A model generated the notes under the pieces. The model saw only the letters and a list, made by a program, of their open reading frames with translations. It ran no database searches and had not been told where the DNA came from. Shown piece after piece: positions 34,627-46,200 of a DNA stretch of 64,000 nt. The translations under genes and the position numbers were made by a program. Numbering within the stretch: position 1 is the stretch's first letter; every line of letters begins with the position of its first letter. This DNA is from Xanthoparmelia taractica (Eukaryota; Ascomycota; Lecanoromycetes; Lecanorales; Parmeliaceae), in the NCBI GenBank assembly GCA_033085395.1, contig JANQBS010000050.1, positions 1-64,000 on the forward strand. Direction: 5' to 3'.

Positions 34627-35906
34627 ATGACCTCGACAAGCATAAGCTCGCTCCAGGAGCTCGTCAGATTCGCCCGAAAGAACTCGCCATATTATCGAAA
34701 ACACTATGCGCACCTTCCTGAGCATGTGTCCGAGCTTAGCCAAATTCCAGTGCCAGACCATCAAAGCTTCTGGGCAGCCAACACTGGGTTGCCGCCTGAA
34801 AATCAAGTCATCACCGGCCCATTGACTGATGGCGCTGTGTTCAGGATGGGAGGTACAACTGCTGTGCCAAAGGCTTCTTACGTTACTCGAGAAGAGCTCC
34901 GTGAAGGAGCTCAGTCTTGGGCAACTTGGCTCGTTCGCGCGGGTCTACGGCCAGGTGATCGCGCGTTGCTAACATACTTTATGGTGGGGATCTTTACAAA
35001 GGCTTTCTGGATCTCTGTCTTGCTTTAACTGATGCGCCAACCCCAAACTTTCATTTGTCAATTGGGGTCGCCCCAGTGGAAAGCCAAGTCTGGACGTTGC
35101 GGACCTACGCTGCCACAGTTTTGGTGACAATGCCGACCATTATGTGCCGGCTTGCGGATTACTTGATAAACCTTGGCCAAACTGTTCCTAGCGTACGTCT
35201 AATGCTCTACCTTGGAGAACTATTGCACAAAGATCAGAGAATACTCTTGGGCAGGGCATTTCCTTCCGCTCAAATTGGACCTTTCCAATATGCATCTGTG
35301 GATGGCGGCTTCATTGGATCGCCTGACCTTCCCCCTGGTGGCATTGACCAGCCTCTCACATCGTATACGGTCAACGCCCCAAGTATGATCATGGAATTGA
35401 TTACAGATACTGGGGATTTGATCACTGCAGAAGGGGTTAAAGGCAATGTTGTGATCACAAACCTGAGTCGACGTCTGATGCCTATAATTCGTTACCCAAT
35501 GGGCGATTCAGCTGAATGGATTGACTACAGCGCGCACAAATTTCGCCTCTGTGGGAGAGGGGCTGTGGGAGTAAGGGTTGGGCCTGCTTCTTATGATATG
35601 GCGAGTTTGAAAGAGATAGTCTCGATTTCTCTAAAGGATGAAAAGGTCAACGGGTTCCAGGTACTCTTGAGGCGAACAAAAGGAATGGACGAGATGGTCT
35701 TTAGAATCGCTTGTCAGCCGCAAAACCCGGAACAATCATCTCGAGGAGTTCAGGAAGAGATGGGCAGAATTCACGAGGAATGGGCCAAAGAGGTCGCGGA
35801 AGGCTTCGTCAATCCACTTGTCATAGAATGGGTATCGATTCAATACTTGCACTACAACGCAAGGAGTGGGAAACTCAAGGAAATCGTTGATCTGCGCGTA
35901 GCTTGA
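34627..35906 (+). pseudogene. Phenylacetate-CoA-ligase-like adenylating enzyme, frameshifted
   Basis: Two frames that together make one protein of about 426 residues. The first (from 34627) starts LQELVRFARKNSPYYRKHY, the usual beginning of PaaK-like ligases, and carries RMGGTTAVPKASYVT, a degenerate nucleotide-binding loop (usual SSGTTGxPK). The second continues with GDLYKGFLDLCLAL, VLVTMPTIMCRLADYL, GDLITAEGVKGNVVITNL and RRLMPIIRYPMGD, all expected in that order. The switch occurs at the GGGG of 34986-34989, with no splice signals; one extra G would restore the frame. The family activates aryl acids with ATP and transfers them to CoA. It is either a recent pseudogene or an assembly indel. 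Residue conservation downstream suggests little decay so far. Confidence 0.75.
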
Positions 35907-36413
35907 GCTGTAATAATGGGGTGGGGATGCAGCGCTGTATTCGCTCACACGGAGTTCGGCCTGAATAACGGGACTTTGGTGTTAAGACAATAATCATGAG
36001 GGCAAGAGCAGAAAATAGCAAGACTCGTTTCTTTCTTTATTATATCCTACAGTGACCACTCAACCATTTTACTGGCTACGGAGCAAAAAGGCAGATGTTA
36101 TATATCATGCTAACGGAACAGACAAGTCATTGGAAGCCTCGCCGCTGTTCTTGATTGCACGACTAATAACGTATTAGTCTCCCCAGCCACTTCAATTCCA
36201 TGATCATAAGGGTGAGGATATGGAATCAAATTTCAAGCTCTGGGTATAACAAAACTTTCATGGTGTTAAAAGTATTCTAAGCCCAAAATCTGCGGGATGA
36301 AGTGGAGGGTCCGGCCCGTCGTTTGGCCGAGGCTCTTCGGATTTTCGAGAACTCTCCAAAGAAGCTGCATCTCATGATGAATTTTTAGATCCTCTCCAAG
36401 TTGCAAGTCCAAT
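35907..36413. other. Intergenic region
   Basis: Downstream of the ligase-like gene and upstream of tim50. No gene seen. Confidence 0.5.
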
Positions 36414-38299
36414 ATGTTGGCGCGAGTTGCTGCGCGCTCACTGCGCTCCTACCGCGTGCCAGTGCCCTCGGCTCAAGTACCCATATGGTACCTACAATCC
36501 AGATCCTACGCCAAAAACAAGCCCAAGCGACCTTTCGAATATAGAGCGTCTACAGACCCCAATTCTACGAACAAACAAGGATTCCATGTTCCGAAACCTG
36601 GTGGATCGACGGGGAATGTTGCAGGGGGACAAGCTGGCTATCCTGCGCCTCAAAGCAGTTCCGAGTTCCCTAATATCTCGAAGCTCCAGGAAGAATACGA
36701 TGCTATCATGAGCTCAAGGTCAAGCAGCCAAGCATCTATTCCCCAGCAAACATCTGGTCCTACCTCTACGAACTCCGCAGAATCATATCCTCATCCCGAT
36801 CAATCCAAAACCCCTGACGAACTTGGCACATCTGCGCCATCTGATGGCAATACCGCCCCTCAATCCACCTCTCCATTCCTCACAGACCCCGCTGAGGCTC
36901 GAAGTCAAGAGCAGGCACAGGAAGCAACTGGACCTCTACCCGATCTGACCCAGGGAATACCATCTACACTGGACGTAGAAATGGCGACTTCAGCTAAGGC
37001 GGACCCAGCAAGTCTGAACGTCACAGAAGATCCTTCGCAGCCCGGCGGTGGCGGCAAGGGAGGCCTACCGAAGGAAGCTTACATATCATCGATAGAGAGG
37101 CGGCGGAACCGGTACGCATCTTGGGCTGTTGCTTATATGGCAGTCTTTCTCGTCACTGGAGTCGTCTATCTGGGAAGGAATTGGGAGTCAGAAGAAGAGG
37201 AGAGGAAACACGCTGATGCGCCATCAGGATGGGGCATTCTCCTGTTCTGGAACCGGGTGAAAGCGCGATGGAACGGGTCGTTGAACTACTACACGGAACC
37301 CGCTTTCCCTAAGCTGCTACCGGACACGGATCCTGCGTGGGAAAGACCATATACACTAGTAATAAGCTTAGAAGATATGTTGGTGCATAGCGAGTGGACA
37401 CGAGAGCATGGATGGAGGACCGCAAAAAGACCTGGTGTGGACTATTTCTTACGATATCTGAGTCAGTATTACGAGTTGGTTATATTCACAAGCGTGCCAT
37501 CAATGATCGGGCATCCTGTGATAACAAAGTTGGACCCGTACAGGATCGTCATGTGGCCTTTGTTTCGGGAGGCTACGAAGTACCAGAGCGGGGAGTACAT
37601 CAAGGTGAGTTCTATAATTGTGGTTGCATGAGGAAACAGCTAACATCGCTTCAGGATCTCTCGTATCTAAATCGAGATCTCAGCAAGGTCATCTTGCTTG
37701 ACACCGTGCCAGCACATGCGAAGCTGCAACCCGAAAACGCAATCATACTACCGAAGTGGAAAGGCGATCTCCAAGACAAAGAGCTCGTCTCATACATTCC
37801 ATTCCTAGAATTCATCGCTACCTTCGACTCCCGCGACATACGGCAAGTTATCAAGTCCTTTGAAGGGAAACACATCCCCACCGAATTCGCCCGACGCGAA
37901 GCCAAGATTAGAGAAAAGCTCCAAAAGGAGAACGCCGAGGCAAAGGCGAAGCGGCCCAAACGCTCCGTGGGCTTCCTCGGCAATATCTTAGGTACCAAAC
38001 CGCAAGGTGGCGGCATCGACGGCATGGAACACAGTCTTTCCGAGGGCTTCGAGCAGGGCAAGACATTCCAGGACCAGGTGCGGGAGCGAGGCCAGAAGCA
38101 ATACGAGATGCTGGAAAAGGAAATCCGGGAGCATGGCGAGAAGTGGATAAAGGAGATGGCAGATGAGGAAAAGAAGATGAACGAGGAGGCGATGAAGGGC
38201 ATGAAGACGAGCATTACTAGCGTGTTCCCCTTTGGCGGACGCGGTATTGGGTCTGCGTCTGCGTCTGCGTCTGCGTCTGGGGAAGGGAAGCCGTCGTGA
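36414..38299 (+). CDS. tim50: Mitochondrial import receptor subunit TIM50, 611 aa
   Basis: Model: join(36414..37604, 37655..38299), 1836 nt; the single 50-bp intron has GTGAGT and CTTCAG. TIM50 is the TIM23-complex subunit that receives presequence proteins from the outer-membrane translocase. Shown by: a basic, Arg-rich mitochondrial presequence (MLARVAARSLRSYRVPVP), a long disordered Ser/Pro/Gln-rich matrix segment, one membrane helix (SWAVAYMAVFLVTGVVYLG, about residues 240-260), then the FCP1/NIF-like domain in the intermembrane space with TLVISLEDMLVHSEW, KRPGVDYFLRYLSQYYE and LVIFTSVPSM. The first catalytic Asp of true FCP phosphatases is replaced here, as is usual for TIM50. The C-terminus is a charged coiled-coil-like helix and a tandem Ser-Ala repeat (38250-38282). 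Confidence 0.95.
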
Positions 38300-38880
38300 G
38301 AAACCTATTCGCGGTTGCTGTTTCCAGATGGATCTTTTTTGCTTCCGTACATTGATTCCACTCATAGCGCAGTTTTTTGGATCGTGCATTTTAACTTAGC
38401 GTGTGTATAAAATATGCCGTTCTTCATAAGGCTCCCTCCGTGTCCGTCCATGTGTGCAAAAGCAAGGGTGCCGCACAGTCAGAAAGCTCAACTTCTTATG
38501 GTCATTTTCTTTTTCTGCTAAAGCATCCATTGGATGCCGGTCATCTATTCTTGCACTACATTGTGTGATGACTGCCAGATTCCCGTCTCCTCTGGAAGAT
38601 AGTATGAGTACTTTAGAGAGCAATGTCTTGCTCTGCATGAGGGGTTATTGGTTGTTTGGGTTGTGGTTACGGTACTGGGAAAGGATTTCCATGTTTTGAA
38701 TATTACCTTTGATCAAAGTATGATTCCTCTCGTGTACATGATAATTTTCTAATGTATACGGAGGCAGAAATACTCGGCTCGCCTTTTCATCACACCCATT
38801 TGCTCGCGGTCGTTCGCGCCCATCACTTGGGTTCATCAAGCAATCGATCTTCCGCCCACCCCCCCTTTCCCAGCACCAAT

Positions 38881-39472
38881 CTAGGAGCAATACTCCAAAA
38901 AATTCACACCCCCTACATGGACCACGTCGTTCCCAGGAATATACGGGCAAAAAGCATACAGTCCGTACGGCCCATCTGGCGGGTTCGACGCCGGCTCGCA
39001 CGTCAGCGCCGGCGCGCCATTGTCCGCGACTCCTGTGGGCAGGGTCCCGGGATATCCGGTCGAAGGCGGGCAGCCGGTGAAGGTGATGTTTTCGTGACCG
39101 AGGATGGTGAGGCGTTGGTCGCAGTTGTGGAAGCCGATGAGTGGGAAGCCGAGTAGGGTGCCGTCGGTGCAGGGGTTGCTGTCTGAGAAGAAGGCGATGT
39201 AGTGGTTTCTGTTCAGTTGTTTGAGTCAGGGTTTGGTTTGTAACCTGCGGTATGTATGATGGGACTTGAGGGCAGCTATGAAAGAGTAGGAAAGGAGTAT
39301 CGGCTACGATGATGCAACACGTGTCTTGCAACCAACGGTTTGGAAATGGGAACACCCCTGAAGATACGTACGAGCCAGAAAAGGAGATGGTTGCAAGGTA
39401 TATGGTTTGGAGAGCTGATGCAAGAGGGACAAGAGAAGTAGCAAAGAGAAATTGGATGAAGGTGAATCGCAT
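38881..39472 (-). CDS. Small secreted cysteine-rich protein, candidate effector, 142 aa
   Basis: Model: complement(join(38881..39208, 39372..39472)), 429 nt. The 163-bp intron has GTACGT, a CCCTGACTC branch and GAACAG, and keeps phase. Exon 1 gives a clear signal peptide (MRFTFIQFLFATSLVPLASA, cleavage likely before LQ). The mature chain of about 122 residues has six cysteines (in SNPC, HNC, TGC, LTC, AFC and a final YCS), consistent with three disulfides. I recognise no enzyme motif. Small size, secretion and even cysteine number are the usual marks of fungal effectors or secreted antimicrobial-type proteins, but that is an inference. It lies tail to tail with tim50. Confidence 0.75.
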
Positions 39473-40566
39473 CTTGACGGATCCTGATTTGGGGTTTTCT
39501 TTCGTGAACAATTCAATAAAGCTCCCCAGGATAGATGGGGCCTGGATAATGCGAGAGCCCAGCTATTTATGTTATTCCTCGCAAGGCCCTTGTAGCTTTT
39601 AGCTTCAAGAGATGGGTTTCACGCGTATTACTGAACCATTGACACCAAACGTCCGAAATGGTAACTGTGGCGCCGTGGACGCCTGCACGATTGGATGATT
39701 ACGCTCGCAACCCGTAGCTGGCTACCTTAGCTAGACGAAGCAAGCTAAACGAAATCAGAACCGAATAAGCGAGTTAGGTATCCCAGAGGGAGGAGTTGTC
39801 ACAGCATGCAGCTTATGTAGAATAGTAGCAGGTCGAGGTTTGGATTTATGCAATGCCACCCAGCGGCGCTGACAGTTGTCCGGAAGTTGCACCTAGATAC
39901 GAGTATTCGGACTCTGACCCGGGAGCTGCACCTGGTATGAGAGAGTTTGTTCAACTCGACCAGCAATCGAGCGACATCTTCTCACGGTGTCTTCGCAAGT
40001 ATTGAATCGATAGTGGATATTTTTTATCATTGTCCTGCAATTTGTTCCTCTTCCTTCTATGTGGACTTATCATGTAGCGCATGTATAGGTCGTGTCTCTC
40101 AGAATTGCGGCAATGCTGGGCGTAAGATTGTGCTTGCAGGTTTTGGTGGTTGGTAGGTGGCTGGTGGTGGTACGGGACACAGAAGGTAAGAATAGAGCCG
40201 GTTAAAGCCCGGGTTACGAGTCAGGGCGCATGTTCTCCGTTGGCAATGCCTCTCAAAGAGGATCAAAAGGATCAATGTATGCAAGTCAGCTTAGCATAGG
40301 ATGGGGCGTTGGGTCTTCTCTGCAATAGATACTGTTCTATCTCCGCTCCTCGCCCGTCCTTCACACCCTTTCGGGAGATGGTAACGTAGCCTCTCCTTGC
40401 TGATAAAGGGCTTCATTTGGCGCCTTCGCCGACGGGCATGGTACGCAGACAGCTCGAACAAATCAGACCTTTGTATCAGACTTATCATTCTTGATGGTTC
40501 ATCGCAGCGCAATCCTGCGACCAGCCTTGTATCAGACGCCAGATGCCTTGACTAACAAGTTGCGGG
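39473..40566. other. Intergenic region
   Basis: About 1.1 kb between the secreted-protein gene and the F-box gene, with divergent starts on either side. No further gene seen. Confidence 0.5.
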
Positions 40567-43500
40567 ATGGCTTCGTTGGAAATGACCACCGCTCCGGCAA
40601 GCTGGCCCCTTGCTGCAGCGGATGAAGACACAGCTGCCGCCGCAGCTCCTATTGGAGCTCCACTTCTCTCATCCGCAGATGAAAACCAGGTTGAAGAGCC
40701 TGCCGAAATTCAGGCCGAGGATATAAAAGAAGTCGACAAAGGAAAAGGCAAACATCAAAGCAAGCATGGCGTCATGTCGCTCCCAGCTGAAATACGGGAA
40801 ACGTATGCATTCCAATCGTTCGCCTGGCACCCCTTAAGATCGAAATTACTGACTCATCTGCTTGACGGGCAGCATCCTCTACCTTACAGACCCCGAGACC
40901 TTCGCTTCCCTTGTTCTCGTCGACCATGCCTGGCGCTCCGCATCAGAAACCCCGCATCTCTACGCTCATCATCTCTCACGATGCCCTTCCTTTTCTCGCT
41001 CACACAACTACGTTGGCGGGCCCTTCACGGAGGATAGTCTGCCAAAATTGAAGGGGCAGTTTGCAAGAGAGGTGAAAAGGAATCTATTCGAAGCGTATCT
41101 ACAACCTCGGAGAACGCTCATGAGCTTGATTTCGACGACTACGAGTTCCTCGGCAGCAATCCCTGGAGGCGAAGCATTCGAATTCGCCTTCTCACCCAAT
41201 GGCCACTGGGTGCTAGCTCTCTCTTCGTCTAGAGTATATGTCATTGATACGGTCTCACCAAAGATATCAGTACAGAGGGAGCTCAAGGTTTTGCGCCGAC
41301 CAATTTCTGCAGCAATACTTGATGACGGGTCGGTAATAGCTGTACTCTCAACCGATCATCGAGTCAATATCTACAATCTACAGAACCTCAAGGTGAAGCA
41401 TCTGCGCGCTGTCTCGTTGGATGAACCTCCACACGCTATAGCCTTGGCTCCAAAGGGCGAAGTTCTCGCTGCAGCTTTCGATGGAGGGATTGAGCTTCAT
41501 TCTTTGGCCCCCAATGCTCTAGCATCCGAACACCGGGCTGTGAAATGTGATCGAGTGGACGCTTTAAGGTTCTCCGGCGATGGAACTGTGCTTGTGGGGA
41601 CTACGAAAAATAGCACAAATCCCAATACTGTCATCCTGTCCGCACCTTACTACACCGAAGATCATCATCACTTACCTGCTTCGGAGCAGATAAGTCAGCT
41701 GTGGACGTCGCAGATACTCTTCCCTAATAGTAGCCGGGATTGCAGTAACGCAGCCCTGCTCCCAAATCGATCGGACGGAGACACAAGTTGGATCTTCACC
41801 TACGACAAGGTATTCGAGAGCTTTCGAGCAGTACGTACAGATGATTTACGTAACGGTACTACATACTTTACGGGTCCGAGGCCGCCCAAAGGAGATGGGT
41901 CCAGGAATTCAAGAAAGAAGCTAGCGCCGTGCACGCTCCCTACTCCAAGCGACCATGGTGAGCTTGTCGCTGCAGGCTTTCTAGGCCAAGAAGTTTGGCT
42001 CTATGGAGTCCCAGAGGGCTTGGACACGTCTGCTGTAAGACAAACGGATGATCCAAACGCGCAAAGTGCGTCTTCTTCATCTGGACAGGGCACACCATCG
42101 GGTGGAGCCATGAGTCCGTCGACTTCACTAACTAGGGGCGAAGCTGCCGAGCTGACTAGGTTGCCGAAATGGCAGGTCTTGGTTGACAAGTACCGCAATG
42201 TTTTTGCGAAGGGCCGGCGAGTGGCAGAGATTTCTGGTGTTTCAGGAGTGTGCTGGGTTAGCCGGAAACAGGGAAAACTAGGTTCACCATCGTTCGGAGA
42301 AAGACTGCTTATATTTGCGCCAGGTGGCATAGCTGGAGATCCGGACCTGGAACAGGATGGCTTCGCATCTGTGGATGGAGGCCGGCTGGTTATACTTGAT
42401 TTTGATCGGGCATCTCGAGATGGGACAGTTGAGGAACTCAGATTCGAGGTTGGTAATGAGACTCCGGAAGTTTTAGAGGAGAAAGACATGGACATGGAAT
42501 CGGAGGTTGCGCTTGCTCGACAACGCACCGTTCGAAACTTGCCAGATCGGAGAACAACTGTAGTCGGTGTATTGGCGTCTGCACCAGAATTACCACCTCT
42601 GCCTCCGACAGCAAACGCCATCGCGAATGCCAACGCGGCAGCTGCGGCCGCCGCAGGCAGTACAAGCGTCCCTACTGCCCAGGCGAGTCTACCGGAGGTT
42701 GCCGATTCCCCTGCTGAAGGACTGAGCTTGGAAGAGGCCTCTCAAGTCTTTGACGGACCATATTCTCACACTCAACCTCGATCTCGCACCTCTCTTTATC
42801 GCTCTGCTACAGCTGTAGCCGCAAACCGGGAACGCAATCCACCACGTTTGATCTCGGAGGCACGTGTGGAGTACAGGCGTCCAGACGGACGTGGAGAGCT
42901 GCCGCATGAAAGCGACGCTGACAATTGGGTGCCTCCGCCTCCACCTTATACAGCTGAATCAGATAGGCCACTTCCAGAGCATCTTAGAGCTACATTGTTG
43001 CCAAGGGAGTCGGACCGATCCTCTCCGTTGAGCCGAGTAAGGATCGGACACGAACAACCTCGTCGGGCTAGCACTATGTACGGAAGCCCAGCTTCTAGCG
43101 TGGCTTCAAGGAGGATCAGCTCCCTTCCGGAAAGGCCCGCAAGGCCAACTGGACAGCGGAGCTCGGAGGCATCTTCTTCCGGTCAGCAAAGTCATCGGTC
43201 CGTGTCGGCTTCAATCTCTCAGGGATCTGGCACAGTCAGCCTGTTGAGCAATTTCGACTTCTCCTTCGGCGTCGAACCTGGCGAGCCATCTATTGTAAGT
43301 CCGCAATCAAGTTCGTCCTCGTCGAGTAGAAGACCCGTGTCTGCTTTTATCGGCCGGATGAGCGGATCGCTGCGAAGACCTAGTACGGCTCGATCTATCG
43401 CAAGAGTGCCTCCAATCACCGTGTCACCTATTCCCGAACGTATCATTGGGCAGTCGGTGTCGTTGCCGCCAAGTCCGACACGCAGTGAACGGCCAGGCTC

Positions 43501-44242
43501 GCCACTAACGTTGACTGGAGCAAACCTTCAACAGCGCCTTGAGTACCCACTCCCACCGGCTCCTTCCAATTCCAGTGTCGAGTCCCTACATCGGCGCGGT
43601 GGCTCGCATGGCTCATCTCCTTTAGCTGGGCCGAATATGTCTTTGACAGCACAGCAGCCGACCGAAGGCTCTGGTTTGCTTCCGAACGCGGTAGCAACGG
43701 CAACGGGCCCCACCGCTCAGCAGCTCGCTAACTTGAACAACCGCTCCCGCCAAGCTCCACCGCCTGGAGCACATCGTCCGCTCCCTCCGGGCATCGTCGC
43801 TCAAGGAGGCTATCCCATCCCCGCACCACCTCGCGGCGCTCTGGGCGCGGCAGGTAGCCCCACGTCGGTGGCTAATCGAGCTCCGGCACGATCACTGTCA
43901 GGTAGAAATCTGTCGCTCTCTGCTAGCAATTCCTTTTCCCGTTCATCGCCTGCTCTGTTACGACCGGCGCCTCGGCGTTTGGAGACGATCGAAAGTGTGT
44001 CTTCACTCATTACTTATTCGCGTACAAGATCACGATCCAGGGATTTGCAGGCGGCCCGGAGTGGAAGCCATAGGAGGAGTCAGAGTATGGGCCCGGCGCT
44101 GAGGTTAGACAGGGCGCCGACGAAGAAGGGTTGGTTGAGTGCTAGGAAATCAAGGAAGGAAAGGAGTGAAGGGCAGTATTGGGACAGTCCTGCCGGTGAG
44201 GATGGAAGCAAAGAAAGAGGGGGGAAGTGTGCAGTAATGTGA
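40567..44242 (+). CDS. F-box/beta-propeller protein with C-terminal CaaX box, 1201 aa
   Basis: Model: join(40567..40802, 40873..44242), 3606 nt; the 70-bp intron (GTATGC, GGGCAG) lies inside the F-box and splicing yields LPAEIRETILYLTDPET. Order: acidic Ala-rich N-terminus; F-box (about residues 70-115); WD40-like propeller (about 150-480) with strands such as FEFAFSPNGHWVLAL, DGSVIAVLSTDHRVNIYNL and APKGEVLAAAFDGGIEL; then over 500 residues of Ser/Pro/Arg-rich disordered sequence; finally basic residues and GGKCAVM at the end. CAVM fits the CaaX prenylation signal, with Met favouring farnesylation. F-box proteins present substrates to SCF ubiquitin ligases; the CaaX box would tether this one to a membrane. 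The target is unknown. Confidence 0.85.
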
Positions 44243-44881
44243 ATTCTTTGGATATTTGGGAAGCTCGAAGGCGCATGTGAAAGAAATGGGGCTTCATTGC
44301 TGGTAGTAAGGCTTTGGTATGCATCGTCGGCGTCCTTTCTGGTTCTATACCCTGGACGTGCATGGGGAATTTGTTGAGCGTTGCATCGCATTCTGTACTA
44401 TTCCTTTGACACGTCTTGTTTGACTCTGCTCATCTGCAAAACTTATGACCTTTTCTGCACCATTGGGAGAGCTTGCCATTAATCCGACACATTCATAAAC
44501 AAATTATACTTGATTTGGTACTTCGCCATTGCACAAGCCGCTCATAGGTTGAATAAGTTTTACTCTCCTCTCCTCTACACCCTCTCCTACCAGAAATCCG
44601 AGTCCCTGATAATTGTGTGTTCGCTAATCTAACGTTATACATCGCCTTTCCCCCCGCCCTCCCTCCCTCCTCCCCACCACCCTTCAGTTTGCAATTATTT
44701 TCGTTTTCGGTTTGAGGGGGGGAAGCGGGACAAAGGGGGAGAGGGGTGCAAGGGGGAGGGGGTTATGGGTAGATGGAGTATAGTACTGTACGGCAGTGGT
44801 ACTGGTACTGTACTGCACGGTGCGGGCTCGTGGGAGGGATATTGTGGGAGGGGTATGGTGGGAGGGGTAGGGTGTGCTATG
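44243..44881. other. Intergenic region with C-rich and G-rich tracts
   Basis: No gene seen. A C-rich tract (about 44648-44682) is followed by a G-rich tract (about 44713-44880) on the same strand. Confidence 0.5.
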
Positions 44882-45223
44882 CTATCCCATCCGCTGGCGC
44901 CTGGGGTCCAAAATTCCTTGGCATCCCCCACCACAATATCTACAATATCTACACCCAGGATTCAGAAAAGCGTACTCATTGGTGTGGCGCACGAGTGTTT
45001 CAATAGCCTGATCAGTGAAGAATAAATTGAATATCGCATATGGATCATCTGGAGCAATGGTACTGGGTAATTGACTGTGACCATTGGTCCATGGCTGCTT
45101 GATTTTCACTGGTTTGTACTTGGGCAATGCCCAGGGCTTTGGGGGACGTCCTTTTGGGGTCTCAGAAGGTTTAGGATCCTTCTTCACGTGATCTAGATCA
45201 TTGGACGTCTTATTACGAGGCAT
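44882..45223 (-). pseudogene. N-terminal fragment of a piggyBac-like transposase, 113 aa
   Basis: The product carries DDPYAIFNLFFTDQAIETLV then RHTNEYA, the entry of the DDE_Tnp_1_7 domain (usual form PxxLFxLFFTxExxExIVxxTNxYA). It is preceded by a basic leader (PRNKTSNDLDHVKKDPKP). The catalytic Asp-bearing parts are absent: the frame runs into a tail (CRYCRYCGGGCQ) and stops. It overlaps one arm of a short inverted repeat (44883-44916 against 45311-45341). A cut-off transposase is the most likely reading; a small domesticated protein cannot be excluded because the frame is open and starts with ATG. Confidence 0.6.
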
Positions 45224-45341
45224 GGTGTTGGTTTATGTGGCTGTTATTTGATCTTGGGACGCGTTGTTTTTTCTTGATGGTTGCGGGACGGAGAGTAGGG
45301 CTGAACCCCTGAATTTTGGACCCTGCCAGCGGATGGGATAC
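44883..45341. repeat. Inverted repeat flanking the transposase fragment
   Basis: The reverse complement of 44883-44916 reads GAATTTTGGACCC, a 4-5 base insert, then GCCAGCGGATGGGATA. The same two blocks without the insert occur at 45311-45341. The arms are about 395 bp apart and enclose most of the piggyBac-like frame. They may be ends of a small derivative element. Confidence 0.55.
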
Positions 45342-45830
45342 TCTGATAGGGCAGGGTATGGGAACGGAAGATTTGGAGGTCGGGAGTCGGGTTGATGGAA
45401 GGAGGGATAGGATGGGGTGGTGGATAGAGAGATGGAGATGGGAATAGGGGATGATGGAGGGACAAGGAGAGGATGCATGAAGGGGGATGTGAAATGAGGG
45501 ATGGTGATAGGGGTGGGAATGTGGGATGGAGCATGAAGTGTGGGGAGGTTGGAGAGGGTTATGAGGTGGGAATGTGGGGGGTGGAAGGGGGGTGGGGTTG
45601 TATTGGAGGGGTATGGATAGAGGGATCATGTCTTGGGGCGTGGACGGGTGGAGTGGAGAGGGTGGGGATGAGGTATGGGAGATAAGGGACGGGAAATGAA
45701 GGATGTGGGATGAGGGATGGGGGACGAGTGTGGAGATCAGTGTGGGGAAAGTGGGTGAGGATAAGGGATCTTGCGGGTGGTGGGAGGAGCGGGAGGGGTG
45801 GAGGGTGAGGGATGGATGATCCGTCGAGTC
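45270..45830. repeat. G-rich low-complexity tract
   Basis: About 560 bp in which the plus strand is dominated by G with A/T spacers (GGGATG, GGTGGGG, GGAGGG motifs) and nearly lacks C. No exact unit, but it behaves as a degenerate minisatellite with many GGG runs that could form quadruplexes. Long frames on either strand here are by-products of the composition. Confidence 0.75.
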
Positions 45831-45999
45831 TTACGGAGGTTTGATTGCTGTCACAGTGACTATAAGAAGAGTGATTCTCCTCCCTTGTCGATGTCCAATA
45901 AATTCTCAATGTTTGCCAAAAACAATATCCTTCCCTCCAAAACGGCCGTCATACTCCCTTTATAGTACATAGTAAAATCGTGCAGGTCGTCAACAAGTC

Positions 46000-46200
46000 C
46001 CCTCCCTCCTGGTGCCCTCTCACACTCACATCACCTATTCTCTTTACAACTTCTCCCCCTTCTCCTCCCCCTTCCCAACCAACTTCTTTAAAAGCCTCTT
46101 CGTCCCTCCCCTCCCCTCCCCACTCCCCCTCTTCTTCTCCTTCTCCCTCTCCCTTTCCCCACCCCCGTCCTTCCACATCCCCACCTCCCCCTCCCCCTTA
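46000..46200. repeat. C/T-rich tract
   Basis: Plus strand is almost pure pyrimidine (CTCCCC, TTCTCC runs) for about 200 bp, the reverse bias of the tract at 45270-45830. Confidence 0.7.

Noticed and set aside
38645..39511. 288-codon single minus frame
   Set aside because: Only its start (signal peptide) is real. The rest is out of frame with the spliced secreted protein, which keeps conserved-looking cysteines.
42001..42633. 210-codon minus-strand frame inside the F-box gene
   Set aside because: It is the antisense shadow of the Ser/Ala-rich coding sequence.
45213..45909. Several Pro/Ser-rich minus-strand frames
   Set aside because: They arise from the G-rich low-complexity tract, which lacks stop codons on the other strand.
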